A DNA stretch of 10,564 nt from Pseudomonadota bacterium (GCA_021826035.1 JAKBBE010000094.1:1-10564); one strand, 5' to 3'. Counted from the stretch's first letter, positions 1 through 4,951 are shown. The notes: generated from the sequence alone by a model not told the origin. Numbers and translations are program-made.

Positions 1-39
1 TCGTGAGCTGGCGTTGGTACAGCCGAGCCTGGAAGAGAT

Positions 40-360
40 TCAATCTTCGTTCAACGCAAGCGCAAACGAGACGGCAGCAGCCGCCTGTTTCATCTTGTGC
101 CGAGACAATCGGGCAATGCGATCGCCAATCTGACCCTTGGGTACGGTCTGAAGGTTGTCGAAGTTCGCAGCGCAGGTGTGGGGAAGTCCGTCTTCTTCGG
201 TCAGCACCACTTCAGTCGGGATGCTTCGAATCGTCGATGTGATCGGCGCAATGGTGACGGTGTTCAGGACCGAGATTGCAGAGTCGCGGGTGAGAACGAG
301 CACAGGGCGCTTTTTGTCGGGCGTCCTGAACGTGTACCAGCAGACGTCGCCTCGGTTCAC
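40..360 (-). CDS. mazF: MazF/PemK-family mRNA interferase toxin
   Basis: This 106-residue protein has the usual length and motif order of MazF/PemK toxins, which are cytoplasmic ribosome-independent endoribonucleases that cut mRNA at short sequences. Visible landmarks are RGDVCW at 3-8, the KRPVLVLTR strand at 17-25, APIT at 38-41, IPTEVVL at 47-53 and DNLQTV at 68-73. The N-terminal RGD-W, the RPV strand and the following T are the regions known to form the catalytic groove. It begins with GTG at 360, and its start overlaps the stop of the upstream antitoxin by 4 bp (GTGA), which fits translational coupling and toxin synthesis limited by antitoxin translation. No frameshift or missing motif is seen, so the toxin looks intact. 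The RNA target sequence cannot be predicted from what is visible. Confidence 0.9.
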   Translation of the reverse strand: MNRGDVCWYTFRTPDKKRPVLVLTRDSAISVLNTVTIAPITSTIRSIPTEVVLTEEDGLPHTCAANFDNLQTVPKGQIGDRIARLSRHKMKQAAAAVSFALALNED

Positions 361-590
361 TGGGCGCCCCAGTCCTGTTCGTTAAACCAGACGTCGAATT
401 CCCCAGGGGCCACCGGATGGCGGGCATAGCCCTGGGCATGACGCGCCTCTTCGTCGCGGACGCGCTGGTGGCGAATTTCGGCTTCAAGAGCGTGCCGGAT
501 GAAGGCCGAGCGCGTAGTCCTCCTCTCGCGGCTCATCTTGTCGACCAGCTTGAGAAGCTGATCATCAATCGTCATCTGAATCGTCTTCAT
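357..590 (-). CDS. Ribbon-helix-helix antitoxin (MazE/CopG-like) paired with MazF
   Basis: The product has 77 residues. The first 40 or so match a ribbon-helix-helix DNA-binding fold: a short strand (TIQMTID, 3-9), a helix (QLLKLVDKMSRER) and a second helix beginning TTRSAFIRHALE at 25-36. The C-terminal tail (54-77, containing EFDVW and EQDWG) has the acidic, tryptophan-rich character of MazE-type segments that thread into the MazF groove and block it. It starts with ATG at 590 and precedes the toxin with a 4-bp overlap. The expected role is to neutralise MazF and, as a dimer or complex with it, to repress the operon through the TGTGGA half-sites at 595-635. No purine-rich ribosome-binding site is seen directly upstream of the ATG. 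Confidence 0.87.
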   Translation of the reverse strand: MKTIQMTIDDQLLKLVDKMSRERRTTRSAFIRHALEAEIRHQRVRDEEARHAQGYARHPVAPGEFDVWFNEQDWGAQ

Positions 591-594
591 GGCT

Positions 595-635
595 GTGGAT
601 GCTAATGTGGAGATTAATCCACATTGTACTCCACA
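595..635. promoter_or_regulatory. Operator/promoter of the mazEF-type operon
   Basis: There are four TGTGGA half-sites: forward at 595-600 and 606-611, reversed (TCCACA) at 618-623 and 630-635. The two central ones form a perfect inverted repeat with 8-bp arms, AATGTGGA at 604-611 and TCCACATT at 618-625. A minus-strand -10 element TACAAT lies at 628-623, inside the array; a matching -35 is poor. Steps of 11-12 bp between same-oriented half-sites put them on one face of the helix, as expected for stacked ribbon-helix-helix dimers. The site sits 5 bp upstream of the antitoxin ATG, so it probably mediates autorepression. Confidence 0.7.
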
Positions 636-676
636 TGAGACGTGGCTACAGCATCGAACGAACAGCCGTCCTCAGG

Positions 677-722
677 GCTCATAATGCCGGGGTCGAGGGT
701 TCGAGTCCCTCCCTTTCCACCA
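677..722 (+). repeat. tRNA 3'-half, att-like site 1 (CAU anticodon loop to CCA)
   Basis: The sequence folds on paper as the 3' half of a canonical tRNA: loop CTCATAA (678-684, anticodon CAT), 3' anticodon-stem strand TGCCG, a 5-nt variable region GGGTC, T-stem GAGGG/CCCTC around loop TTCGAGT (700-706), acceptor strand CCTTTCC, discriminator A and CCA at 720-722. The matching 5' half (starting GGAAAGG) is absent upstream, so this is not a functional tRNA gene. It is identical over 46 bp to 2226-2271 and closely matches 3618-3663. tRNA 3' halves are standard attachment sites for tyrosine integrases, so it is read as an att core. The parent would be a CAU tRNA (Met or Ile2 type). Confidence 0.85.
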
Positions 723-784
723 GTATTTTCAGCGACTTGTGTTTGTCCTGCGTGCCGCACAATTCGTGGCGTGAATCGAGGAAG

Positions 785-1486
785 TTACGTCAAGTCTGAT
801 ATTTGGTGTAGACGCTCCAGGATAACCGGGATGCGTGCTTGACTTTGGGCATCACCGGAAAGATGACCGGGCAGTGCGTCGATAAAGTGCGCGTTCTCGA
901 GCAAAGCTCTGAATTGCGCGCTGAGATGGCTGCGTATTTCAGGTGAAGCTGCCACAACCTCATCGATGAGTTGAGAACGCCCATCCACGACGGTTGTAAT
1001 ATCCTCCAGATCGTGGCTGGCGAGGAAGTCACCCTCGCCGCGATCGGCGAATGCCTCCAGTTTCGTCGCAATGAAGACAGGGGCGGAGATCAGGCGAATG
1101 ACTGAGCCGCTCGGTAGCGGCCACATAGATGCTGTGCGGACTGCTTCGTCATACCAACGATTGCCGAAACCCAATACCGCCTTGTCGGTCGGCATGACAT
1201 CCAGGAGTGCACCACCGGCTCGCCAGCGGCAAACGGGCGCTTCTGGACTTTGATCATGTCGCAGACCGGCAGTCTCAAGCTGGCGTTCTAGCGCATGGTA
1301 CTCGCCGAGCGATACAACTTGTACGATTGCATCGACATCACGAGTTACGCGCACGGAGGGGTTTGCTGCTTCAGTCACGAGGAGCCCTGTGACACAGCCG
1401 CCGACAAATACGAATCTTGGAGACAACGGACCTAAGGCGGCGACAACCGATTCAAGCAGAGCCAGATTGGGATCATGGCTTCTCAC
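785..1486 (-). CDS. AbiEii/MNT-like nucleotidyltransferase, probable toxin
   Basis: The 233-residue protein carries the signature of the DNA polymerase-beta nucleotidyltransferase superfamily: a GG pair at 29-30 in VFVGGCVTGLL, then DVD at 50-52 (RVTRDVDAIV), and a third acidic residue D96 in GALLDVMP. These would bind two metal ions and a nucleotide. Toxins of this fold in AbiE and MNT-type systems block growth by transferring nucleotides, often to tRNA ends. The target here cannot be read from sequence. It starts with GTG at 1486, overlapping the upstream gene by 4 bp (GTGA), the same arrangement as the mazF-type pair. A housekeeping nucleotidyltransferase is less likely, given the operon partner and the cassette setting. 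Confidence 0.75.
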   Translation of the reverse strand: MRSHDPNLALLESVVAALGPLSPRFVFVGGCVTGLLVTEAANPSVRVTRDVDAIVQVVSLGEYHALERQLETAGLRHDQSPEAPVCRWRAGGALLDVMPTDKAVLGFGNRWYDEAVRTASMWPLPSGSVIRLISAPVFIATKLEAFADRGEGDFLASHDLEDITTVVDGRSQLIDEVVAASPEIRSHLSAQFRALLENAHFIDALPGHLSGDAQSQARIPVILERLHQISDLT

Positions 1487-2019
1487 GCAAAGCGGGCTTC
1501 CAAGAGCTTTGCAGCCATGCTCCGTTCGCGTGCGGCGCCCCCGCGCAGTGCATCGAATAGAGCAAGTGTCTCGTACAGTACGGGATCCTTGCGGGCGGCC
1601 TGAGGCACCGTTGGATATAGGGGAAAAAAGCTGATCCCCCGCTCTTCTCCGTCGGGGCTGGGCCAGACTGGCAATTCCGTACTAGAGTGGACGATTGCGG
1701 CGGACAGCGGCGGCGCAGCGTAGGCAGTCGGCATGCCGCGCGTTGGGACACCGACAGTCGCAGGAAATGCATACTTCGCGCCGTGCAGCACAAATTCCTT
1801 CAGTGCGGCTTTGGAGACCCTGAGTTGGCCATCAACCTGGTAAGCCAGTCGGGCCGCGATCGCTCGATTCACGCTTCCGTGGACTTCTGACGCGGACATT
1901 GACAGCTCTGCCGCCAGTTCGGCGAAGCTACGTCGCTGATCGCCCAGGAGCAGCAGCTTCAATAGGACGACGAGATCCTGGGGCTTGAGGACAACCTGTG
2001 AATTAATCGGGCGTCTCAT
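1483..2019 (-). CDS. Winged-helix DNA-binding protein, probable cognate antitoxin/repressor
   Basis: The product has 178 residues from the ATG at 2019. The N-terminal part (about residues 10-60) reads as a winged helix-turn-helix: LKPQDLVVLLKLLLL, then SFAELAAELSMSASEVHGSVNRAI as the recognition unit, then a wing. The C-terminal part is unfamiliar apart from an HGAKYAFPA...TRGMPTAYAAPPL stretch. Its position before a nucleotidyltransferase with a 4-bp overlap fits an AbiEi-like or MarR-like antitoxin that also represses the operon. An upstream in-frame ATG exists at 2064, but a good promoter and a large palindrome lie between 2022 and 2080, so that codon would be outside or at the edge of the transcript and I reject it. 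The antitoxin role is inferred from context. Confidence 0.72.
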   Translation of the reverse strand: MRRPINSQVVLKPQDLVVLLKLLLLGDQRRSFAELAAELSMSASEVHGSVNRAIAARLAYQVDGQLRVSKAALKEFVLHGAKYAFPATVGVPTRGMPTAYAAPPLSAAIVHSSTELPVWPSPDGEERGISFFPLYPTVPQAARKDPVLYETLALFDALRGGAARERSMAAKLLEARFA

Positions 2020-2021
2020 GG

Positions 2022-2056
2022 ATATTCGGTATTCGCGATTCGCGAATGCCGAATAT
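2022..2056. promoter_or_regulatory. 35-bp near-perfect palindromic operator of the wHTH/NTase operon
   Basis: Sixteen of 17 base pairs match around a central T at 2039. The outer arms are ATATTCGG (2022-2029) and CCGAATAT (2049-2056), and the inner arms are ATTCGCGA and TCGCGAAT; the only mismatch is 2030/2048. It covers the -10 element and the expected transcription start and ends 2 bp before the ATG at 2019. That position is typical of a repressor site of the winged-helix protein encoded just downstream. Confidence 0.8.
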
Positions 2057-2080
2057 AGCCGCATTCTGGATCCTGTTCAA
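2052..2080 (-). promoter_or_regulatory. Sigma70-type promoter of the wHTH/NTase operon
   Basis: On the minus strand, TTGAAC (2080-2075) and TATATT (2057-2052) are separated by exactly 17 bp. The -10 matches 5 of 6 consensus bases and the -35 matches 4 of 6. Transcription would begin near 2045, inside the palindrome, leaving a leader of about 25 nt without a clear ribosome-binding site before the ATG at 2019. Confidence 0.6.
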
Positions 2081-2225
2081 CCCAGGATCACCGAGATGTC
2101 GCTGAGCGGTCTTGCGGGAGATTTGCGGGAGTCAGCCGTGCTCGGTTGTGCTCTGTCGTGATAATCGCAACGGGCGTCACTGGGCAAGTCGTTGAAACTA
2201 AGGCTTATTTTGACCGCAATCTCGA

Positions 2226-2271
2226 GCTCATAATGCCGGGGTCGAGGGTTCGAGTCCCTCCCTTTCCACCA
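2226..2271 (+). repeat. tRNA 3'-half, att-like site 2
   Basis: This copy is identical to site 1 over all 46 bp, from the G before the anticodon loop to the encoded CCA. It starts at almost the same tRNA position in each copy, as expected for an integrase core that begins at the anticodon loop. No 5' tRNA half precedes it; instead there is the arm-like region 2112-2225, shared with site 3. Confidence 0.85.
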
Positions 2272-2295
2272 ACATTTTCAGGGTTCGCTTCGGCG

Positions 2296-3399
2296 TCAAT
2301 TGCTGATTGCGAGCGAGTAGCTGGTGCTTCGGCCGCCGGCGGGATCTTTGCGCAGCGCACCTCGCTCAACGAGATCCAGGATGTCGCGGTAAGCAGTGTC
2401 CTGTGAGCTCTTGGTCAGCTTGGCCCATTTCGAAGTGGTGAGCTTTCCCTCGAAGCCGTCAAGAAGCTGATTTAGCACCTTCACTTGCCGTGCGTTCAGC
2501 GGTTGCTGTGCGAAGCGTTCCCAGAAATGCGCCTTCTGTAAGACGGCGCGCAGCGTGTCTTGCGAGTTCTCGATCGCACGCCTCAGGCAGGAGAGAAACC
2601 ATTCCTGCCACAGCGTAACGTCGAGCGTGCCTTTCTGCGTACGTTCGAGCATCGTGAAATAGTCGGCACGCTCGCGGCGGATCTGCCCTGACAGGCTGTA
2701 GAAACGCTGGCTGCTGCGTTCGGAACGGGCGAGCGCCATATCGGCAATCGCGCGCGCGATGCGACCGTTGCCGTCATCAAATGGATGGACGGTGACGAAC
2801 CACAGATGCGCGAGCCCCGCAACAAACAGCGGGTCGGCATCGCCAGGAGATTCGAACCATCGCAGGAAGCGATTCATTTCTTCCGGGACCCGCGGAGCGG
2901 GCGGCGCTTCGTAATGCACTTTCTGCCGCCCGATCGGGCCCGAAACGACCTGCATCGGCCCGCTGCTGTCATCGCGCCACCTGCCGACCGAAAGTTTTTG
3001 CATCCCGCTGCGGCTGGTTGGGAAGAGCGCGGCGTGCCAATCGAACAATCGGTCCGCCGTCAGGGGTTGCGCGTAATGAGTCGTTGCGTCGAGCATCATT
3101 TCGACCACACCCTCAACATCGCGATCGACCGGCGCAAGCCCGCCGATGTCCATGCCGAGCCGCCGTGCGATCGAGGATCTGACTTGATCAGCATCGAGTT
3201 TCTCGCCTTCGATCTCACTCGAGCGGACCACGTCCTCGGTCAGGGTGCTCAGCTGCGCCTCGCGGCGAAGATCGAATCCGAGGCTCTGCATCCTGCCGAG
3301 CAGACGGCCTTGTTCGCGCGATACCTGTGCAAGCGAGGTGGCAAGGCGTCCACGGTCCCAGGTAAGGTCAGGCCAATTCTTGAGTTTCCAGATATACAT
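2296..3399 (-). CDS. Class II Fic-domain protein (probable AMPylase) with C-terminal winged helix
   Basis: The 367-residue protein has the complete Fic active-site motif HPFDDGNGR at 205-213; the histidine is catalytic and the rest binds the nucleotide and metal. An N-terminal inhibitory motif of the (S/T)xxxE(G/N) type is present as SSEIEG at 60-65, which defines class II Fic proteins that hold themselves inactive. Fic enzymes usually transfer AMP to hydroxyl groups of target proteins. The C-terminal region (about 300-365) looks like a winged helix (KLTTSKWAKLTKSSQDTAYRDILDLVERGAL), so the protein may bind its own operator. I choose the ATG at 3399 (MYIWKLKNW, a typical start of this family). 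The 60-residue upstream extension crosses the promoter and operators and has no family resemblance. No separate antitoxin gene is seen, which fits internal inhibition. Confidence 0.88.
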   Translation of the reverse strand: MYIWKLKNWPDLTWDRGRLATSLAQVSREQGRLLGRMQSLGFDLRREAQLSTLTEDVVRSSEIEGEKLDADQVRSSIARRLGMDIGGLAPVDRDVEGVVEMMLDATTHYAQPLTADRLFDWHAALFPTSRSGMQKLSVGRWRDDSSGPMQVVSGPIGRQKVHYEAPPAPRVPEEMNRFLRWFESPGDADPLFVAGLAHLWFVTVHPFDDGNGRIARAIADMALARSERSSQRFYSLSGQIRRERADYFTMLERTQKGTLDVTLWQEWFLSCLRRAIENSQDTLRAVLQKAHFWERFAQQPLNARQVKVLNQLLDGFEGKLTTSKWAKLTKSSQDTAYRDILDLVERGALRKDPAGGRSTSYSLAISN

Positions 3400-3415
3400 T
3401 GAATATCCGCGCATT

Positions 3416-3498
3416 CTGCGGAGATTATGCGGCCTGTTCTCCGCAGCGGCAAGTACCAACTCCGCATGCAATGCGGAGAATAGATCGTAATCTCCGCA
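3416..3498. promoter_or_regulatory. Multi-site operator and promoter of the fic gene
   Basis: There are five copies of the half-site TGCGGAG/CTCCGCA: forward at 3417-3423 and 3472-3478, reversed at 3439-3445, 3460-3466 and 3492-3498. They form three inverted repeats: CTGCGGAG...CTCCGCAG (3416-3446), CTCCGCAT-GCA-ATGCGGAG (3460-3478) and TGCGGAGA...TCTCCGCA (3472-3499). The first brackets a minus-strand -10 CATAAT (3430-3425), which has a weak -35 TTGCCG (3452-3447) at a 16-bp spacing. The array ends 17 bp before the ATG at 3399. Binding by the Fic protein's own winged helix is an inference. Confidence 0.68.
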
Positions 3499-3617
3499 CT
3501 TGGCCGCAGGAGTTTGCGGGAATCGGTGGTGCTCAGTTGTGCTTCGTCGTGCCAATCGCAACGACGCGACCCTTGGCAAGCTATTGAATTTAAAGCCTTT
3601 CTGAAGCGGAGCGCCAG

Positions 3618-3663
3618 GCTCATCATGCCGGGGTCGAGGGTTCGAGTCCCTCCCCGTCCACCA
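3618..3663 (+). repeat. tRNA 3'-half, att-like site 3 (diverged)
   Basis: This third 46-bp copy has the same tRNA layout, with intact T-stem GAGGG/CCCTC and encoded CCA. It differs from sites 1 and 2 in the anticodon loop (CTCATCA instead of CTCATAA) and in the acceptor strand (CCCGTCC instead of CCTTTCC). No matching 5' acceptor strand (GGACGGG) occurs upstream. The acceptor change could mean that it derives from another allele of the target tRNA or from an older insertion. Confidence 0.8.
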
Positions 3664-3943
3664 CGATCAGCGATGTGGATGCCCCGTCTTTCGGGCGCTC
3701 CGGCTCTGTGCCGGCTTCTGCGTTCTGGGCCTCTACCAACCGGACTCGGTCGACGCACCGCCTCAGGCGTGCCGGGTGCGCTTATCGCTGCACCCTCGAG
3801 AATCGCGCCCAACCCTCTAAGCTCCTGTAGAACTCGTACCCTCGAGCACGGTCAGGACCGGACAAAGCCGGCGCCTCAGGCGAACTTGTTCACGCGATGC
3901 TGCGGCGAACTGGTCGGAATTCTCCACCGCGAGCCGATGCGCC
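3664..3943. other. Non-coding stretch right of the tRNA-half array
   Basis: No convincing gene was found on either strand. A small hairpin CCGGC-TCTGT-GCCGG (3700-3714) lies about 40 bp after the CCA of site 3. It is followed by a pyrimidine-rich stretch without a clean T-run, so I do not call a terminator. This stretch is the likely junction between the cassette array and its right flank. Confidence 0.4.
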
Positions 3944-4348
3944 TCAGGGCTCCTGAGTGTACGTAGCCTGAATCGTATACCCGAGGTACAGGGAGCAGGG
4001 TTGCTTGGCGAGATGGTCGCGCGCCCGAAGTCCCGTGCATTCGAGCGTTCCCGTCGCCCGATGCGCGGGCGTAGCGAGTGCCGCATTGACTGCGTCCGTG
4101 AGATCGAATCGACCATCGCAATCGGCATACGGGCATTGGAATTCGAAGAACGCCCGTGCGGGCGGGTACAGTACATGAGCCTGCGCGGCGGGTAGGCGCG
4201 GACCCGCGCCGGAGAACTCGAGTTCGAGCCGCAGTCGCTTTAAAGCAGGAAACATGAGTCGGACCGGCTGCGCGGCAGCTCTGTCGCGCCGCATCCGCTC
4301 GCGCCGCTCTTCCCGCGAAATGCGCGGCACCGGCACCGTTGCGTTCAC
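3944..4348 (-). CDS. Conserved small protein with a Cys4 zinc-ribbon-like pattern
   Basis: This 134-residue protein has no known function. The N-terminus is strongly basic (ISREERRERMRRDR, 10-23). A central block, PPARAFFEFQCPYADCDGRFDLT, gives C72 and C77, and later cysteines at C104 (LECTG) and C118 (QPCSL) complete a plausible four-cysteine zinc site. I have an impression of similar hypothetical proteins in proteobacterial accessory regions but cannot name a family. It begins with GTG at 4348, overlapping the stop of the preceding small gene by 4 bp, so it appears to be the last gene of a minus-strand group. The two other frames across this region are less protein-like. Confidence 0.68.
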   Translation of the reverse strand: MNATVPVPRISREERRERMRRDRAAAQPVRLMFPALKRLRLELEFSGAGPRLPAAQAHVLYPPARAFFEFQCPYADCDGRFDLTDAVNAALATPAHRATGTLECTGLRARDHLAKQPCSLYLGYTIQATYTQEP

Positions 4349-4539
4349 ATCGCCCTCTGGGACTGAATGGGTCGAGCGTCAGATTTCGACTCGACAGTCG
4401 ACATTTGCGCGTGGGTCTGCGGCGATCCCACCGTCGAGGCGCAATCGAGCCCGGTCCGCAGCCGTCGCCTCTCTTGCTGGCGTGCCGAACGGGTGCGGTC
4501 CTTTTCTCGTCTCTGATGAACATGGTTCGACTTGCTCAT
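4345..4539 (-). CDS. Small basic hypothetical protein
   Basis: This 64-residue ORF is rich in arginine, glutamine and serine (MSKSNHVHQRREKDRTRSARQQERRRLRTG). I choose the ATG at 4539 because GAGG lies 5 bp upstream as a ribosome-binding site; the open frame extends further upstream without one. Its stop overlaps the GTG start of the zinc-ribbon protein by 4 bp, the best support that it is translated. The composition suggests a disordered, nucleic-acid-associating peptide, but no family is recognised. A spurious ORF remains possible. Confidence 0.42.
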   Translation of the reverse strand: MSKSNHVHQRREKDRTRSARQQERRRLRTGLDCASTVGSPQTHAQMSTVESKSDARPIQSQRAM

Positions 4540-4657
4540 GGCCGCCTCGCTCTGGCGCCGATCGTGCGTCGTCGCAGTGAACCAGCAGGCAATTCGTCTC
4601 AGCGTGGCGAGAGCATCTCCGCCGGGCAGACTGCTCTGTTTGCTGGGGCGCAGTGAG

Positions 4658-4951
4658 CTATAGCGCTTTGTAAGTATCACGAGCGGCCTCTTCCAAGTAC
4701 GTTATTCGCCAAACCGCACGGCCTGTCCCCTCCGCCTCGCGTGTACTTCGCGTTCCCATGCTCGTGCACCGCGCGAGGCGGGTCGATTCGATCAGGCCGA
4801 GCCCGTGTACGTGGCTGTCGCGGACGCGTCGCATCAGATGCAACGCATGTTTGAATACCTCCCATTGCGTGCAAGTGTCTGTCAGTCGCCGCGGTCGCCT
4901 CACTTCTATCTCGGCTTCCCGCGGCGCAAAGTAGCCATTCGCCCGCGTCAC
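4658..4951 (-). CDS. Hypothetical protein, 97 residues
   Basis: I do not recognise this protein. It is basic and soluble, with no membrane segment or signal peptide, and has a plausible helical middle (WEVFKHALHLMRRVRDSHVHGLGLIES) and an ending RAVWRITYLEEAARDTYKAL that reads like real protein. It starts with GTG at 4951, overlapping the stop of the upstream gene by 4 bp, which supports coupling. The competing frame on the same strand (4677-5024) overlaps the upstream gene far more and is rejected. There is a 118-bp gap before the next small gene. Confidence 0.48.
   Translation of the reverse strand: MTRANGYFAPREAEIEVRRPRRLTDTCTQWEVFKHALHLMRRVRDSHVHGLGLIESTRLARCTSMGTRSTREAEGTGRAVWRITYLEEAARDTYKAL

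Larger units (their letters stand above)
1..722. mobile_element. Cassette A (partial): mazEF-type module ending in tRNA 3'-half site 1
   Basis: This is the first of three consecutive units with the same layout: minus-strand toxin genes, a palindromic operator, then a plus-strand tRNA 3' half. The left boundary is not visible. In units B and C the previous tRNA half ends 62 and 24 bp before the last stop codon, but here the 39 bp left of the mazF stop contain no such copy, so it should lie just outside the window. There is no recombinase in the unit. Unlike B and C, the DNA just upstream of site 1 is the antitoxin promoter and does not resemble the shared arm sequence. The mobile-element reading is an inference from the array. 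Confidence 0.45.
723..2271. mobile_element. Cassette B: wHTH/nucleotidyltransferase module ending in tRNA 3'-half site 2
   Basis: This 1549-bp unit lies between two identical tRNA 3' halves. It contains only a two-gene minus-strand operon, its operator-promoter, and about 150 bp of non-coding DNA leading into site 2. The first bases after site 1 (CATTTTCAG-like, 724-732) resemble those after site 2. The non-coding DNA before site 2 (2112-2225) resembles that before site 3 and has two TTGCGGGAG copies 11 bp apart (2112-2120 and 2123-2131), like integrase arm-type sites. No integrase is present. Recombination between the flanking halves would release the unit as a circle. Mobility is inferred. 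Confidence 0.5.
2272..3663. mobile_element. Cassette C: solitary Fic gene ending in tRNA 3'-half site 3
   Basis: This 1392-bp unit contains one minus-strand Fic gene, an elaborate operator region, and about 100 bp of arm-like DNA before site 3. The segment 3513-3551 matches 2122-2160 at roughly 80% by eye, and the distance to the tRNA half is nearly the same (105 versus 104 bp). The Fic stop codon lies only 24 bp after site 2, so the unit is very compact. No recombinase is present, and mobility is inferred. DNA to the right of site 3 does not resemble the start of units B and C, so this may be the end of the array. Confidence 0.5.

Noticed and set aside
2..39. The plus-strand frame reads RELALVQPSLEEI, like the C-terminal end of some ABC transporter ATPases.
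   Set aside because: Only 13 residues are visible at the window edge; it then runs antisense to mazF and has no family match. Too short to support.
677..722. A complete functional tRNA gene at any of the three tRNA-like sites.
   Set aside because: None has a 5' acceptor strand, D-arm or 5' anticodon-stem strand upstream that pairs with the 3' half.
677..722. A tmRNA 3' end as the source of the repeat.
   Set aside because: The repeat contains a full anticodon loop, a 3' anticodon-stem strand and a 5-nt variable region in canonical tRNA spacing, which tmRNA lacks upstream of its T-arm.
2020..2064. A 15-residue N-terminal extension of the winged-helix protein from ATG 2064.
   Set aside because: It is encoded by the palindromic operator, overlaps the -10 element and lies upstream of the predicted transcription start.
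2785..3402. A 205-residue plus-strand open frame opposite fic.
   Set aside because: It is the antisense shadow of a clearly conserved Fic gene and shows no family resemblance.
3400..3579. A 60-residue N-terminal extension of the Fic protein from 3579.
   Set aside because: It spans the promoter and five operator half-sites, and the family-like N-terminus begins at the ATG at 3399.
3943..3957. A CTCAGG-GCT-CCTGAG hairpin at the end of the zinc-ribbon gene as a terminator.
   Set aside because: No T-run follows on the minus strand, and the stem overlaps the stop codon.
3876..4523. A 215-residue minus-strand open frame over the zinc-ribbon gene.
   Set aside because: Its arginine-rich, low-complexity composition is typical of an alternative frame in GC-rich DNA; the overlapping 134-residue frame has the cysteine pattern and the coupled start.
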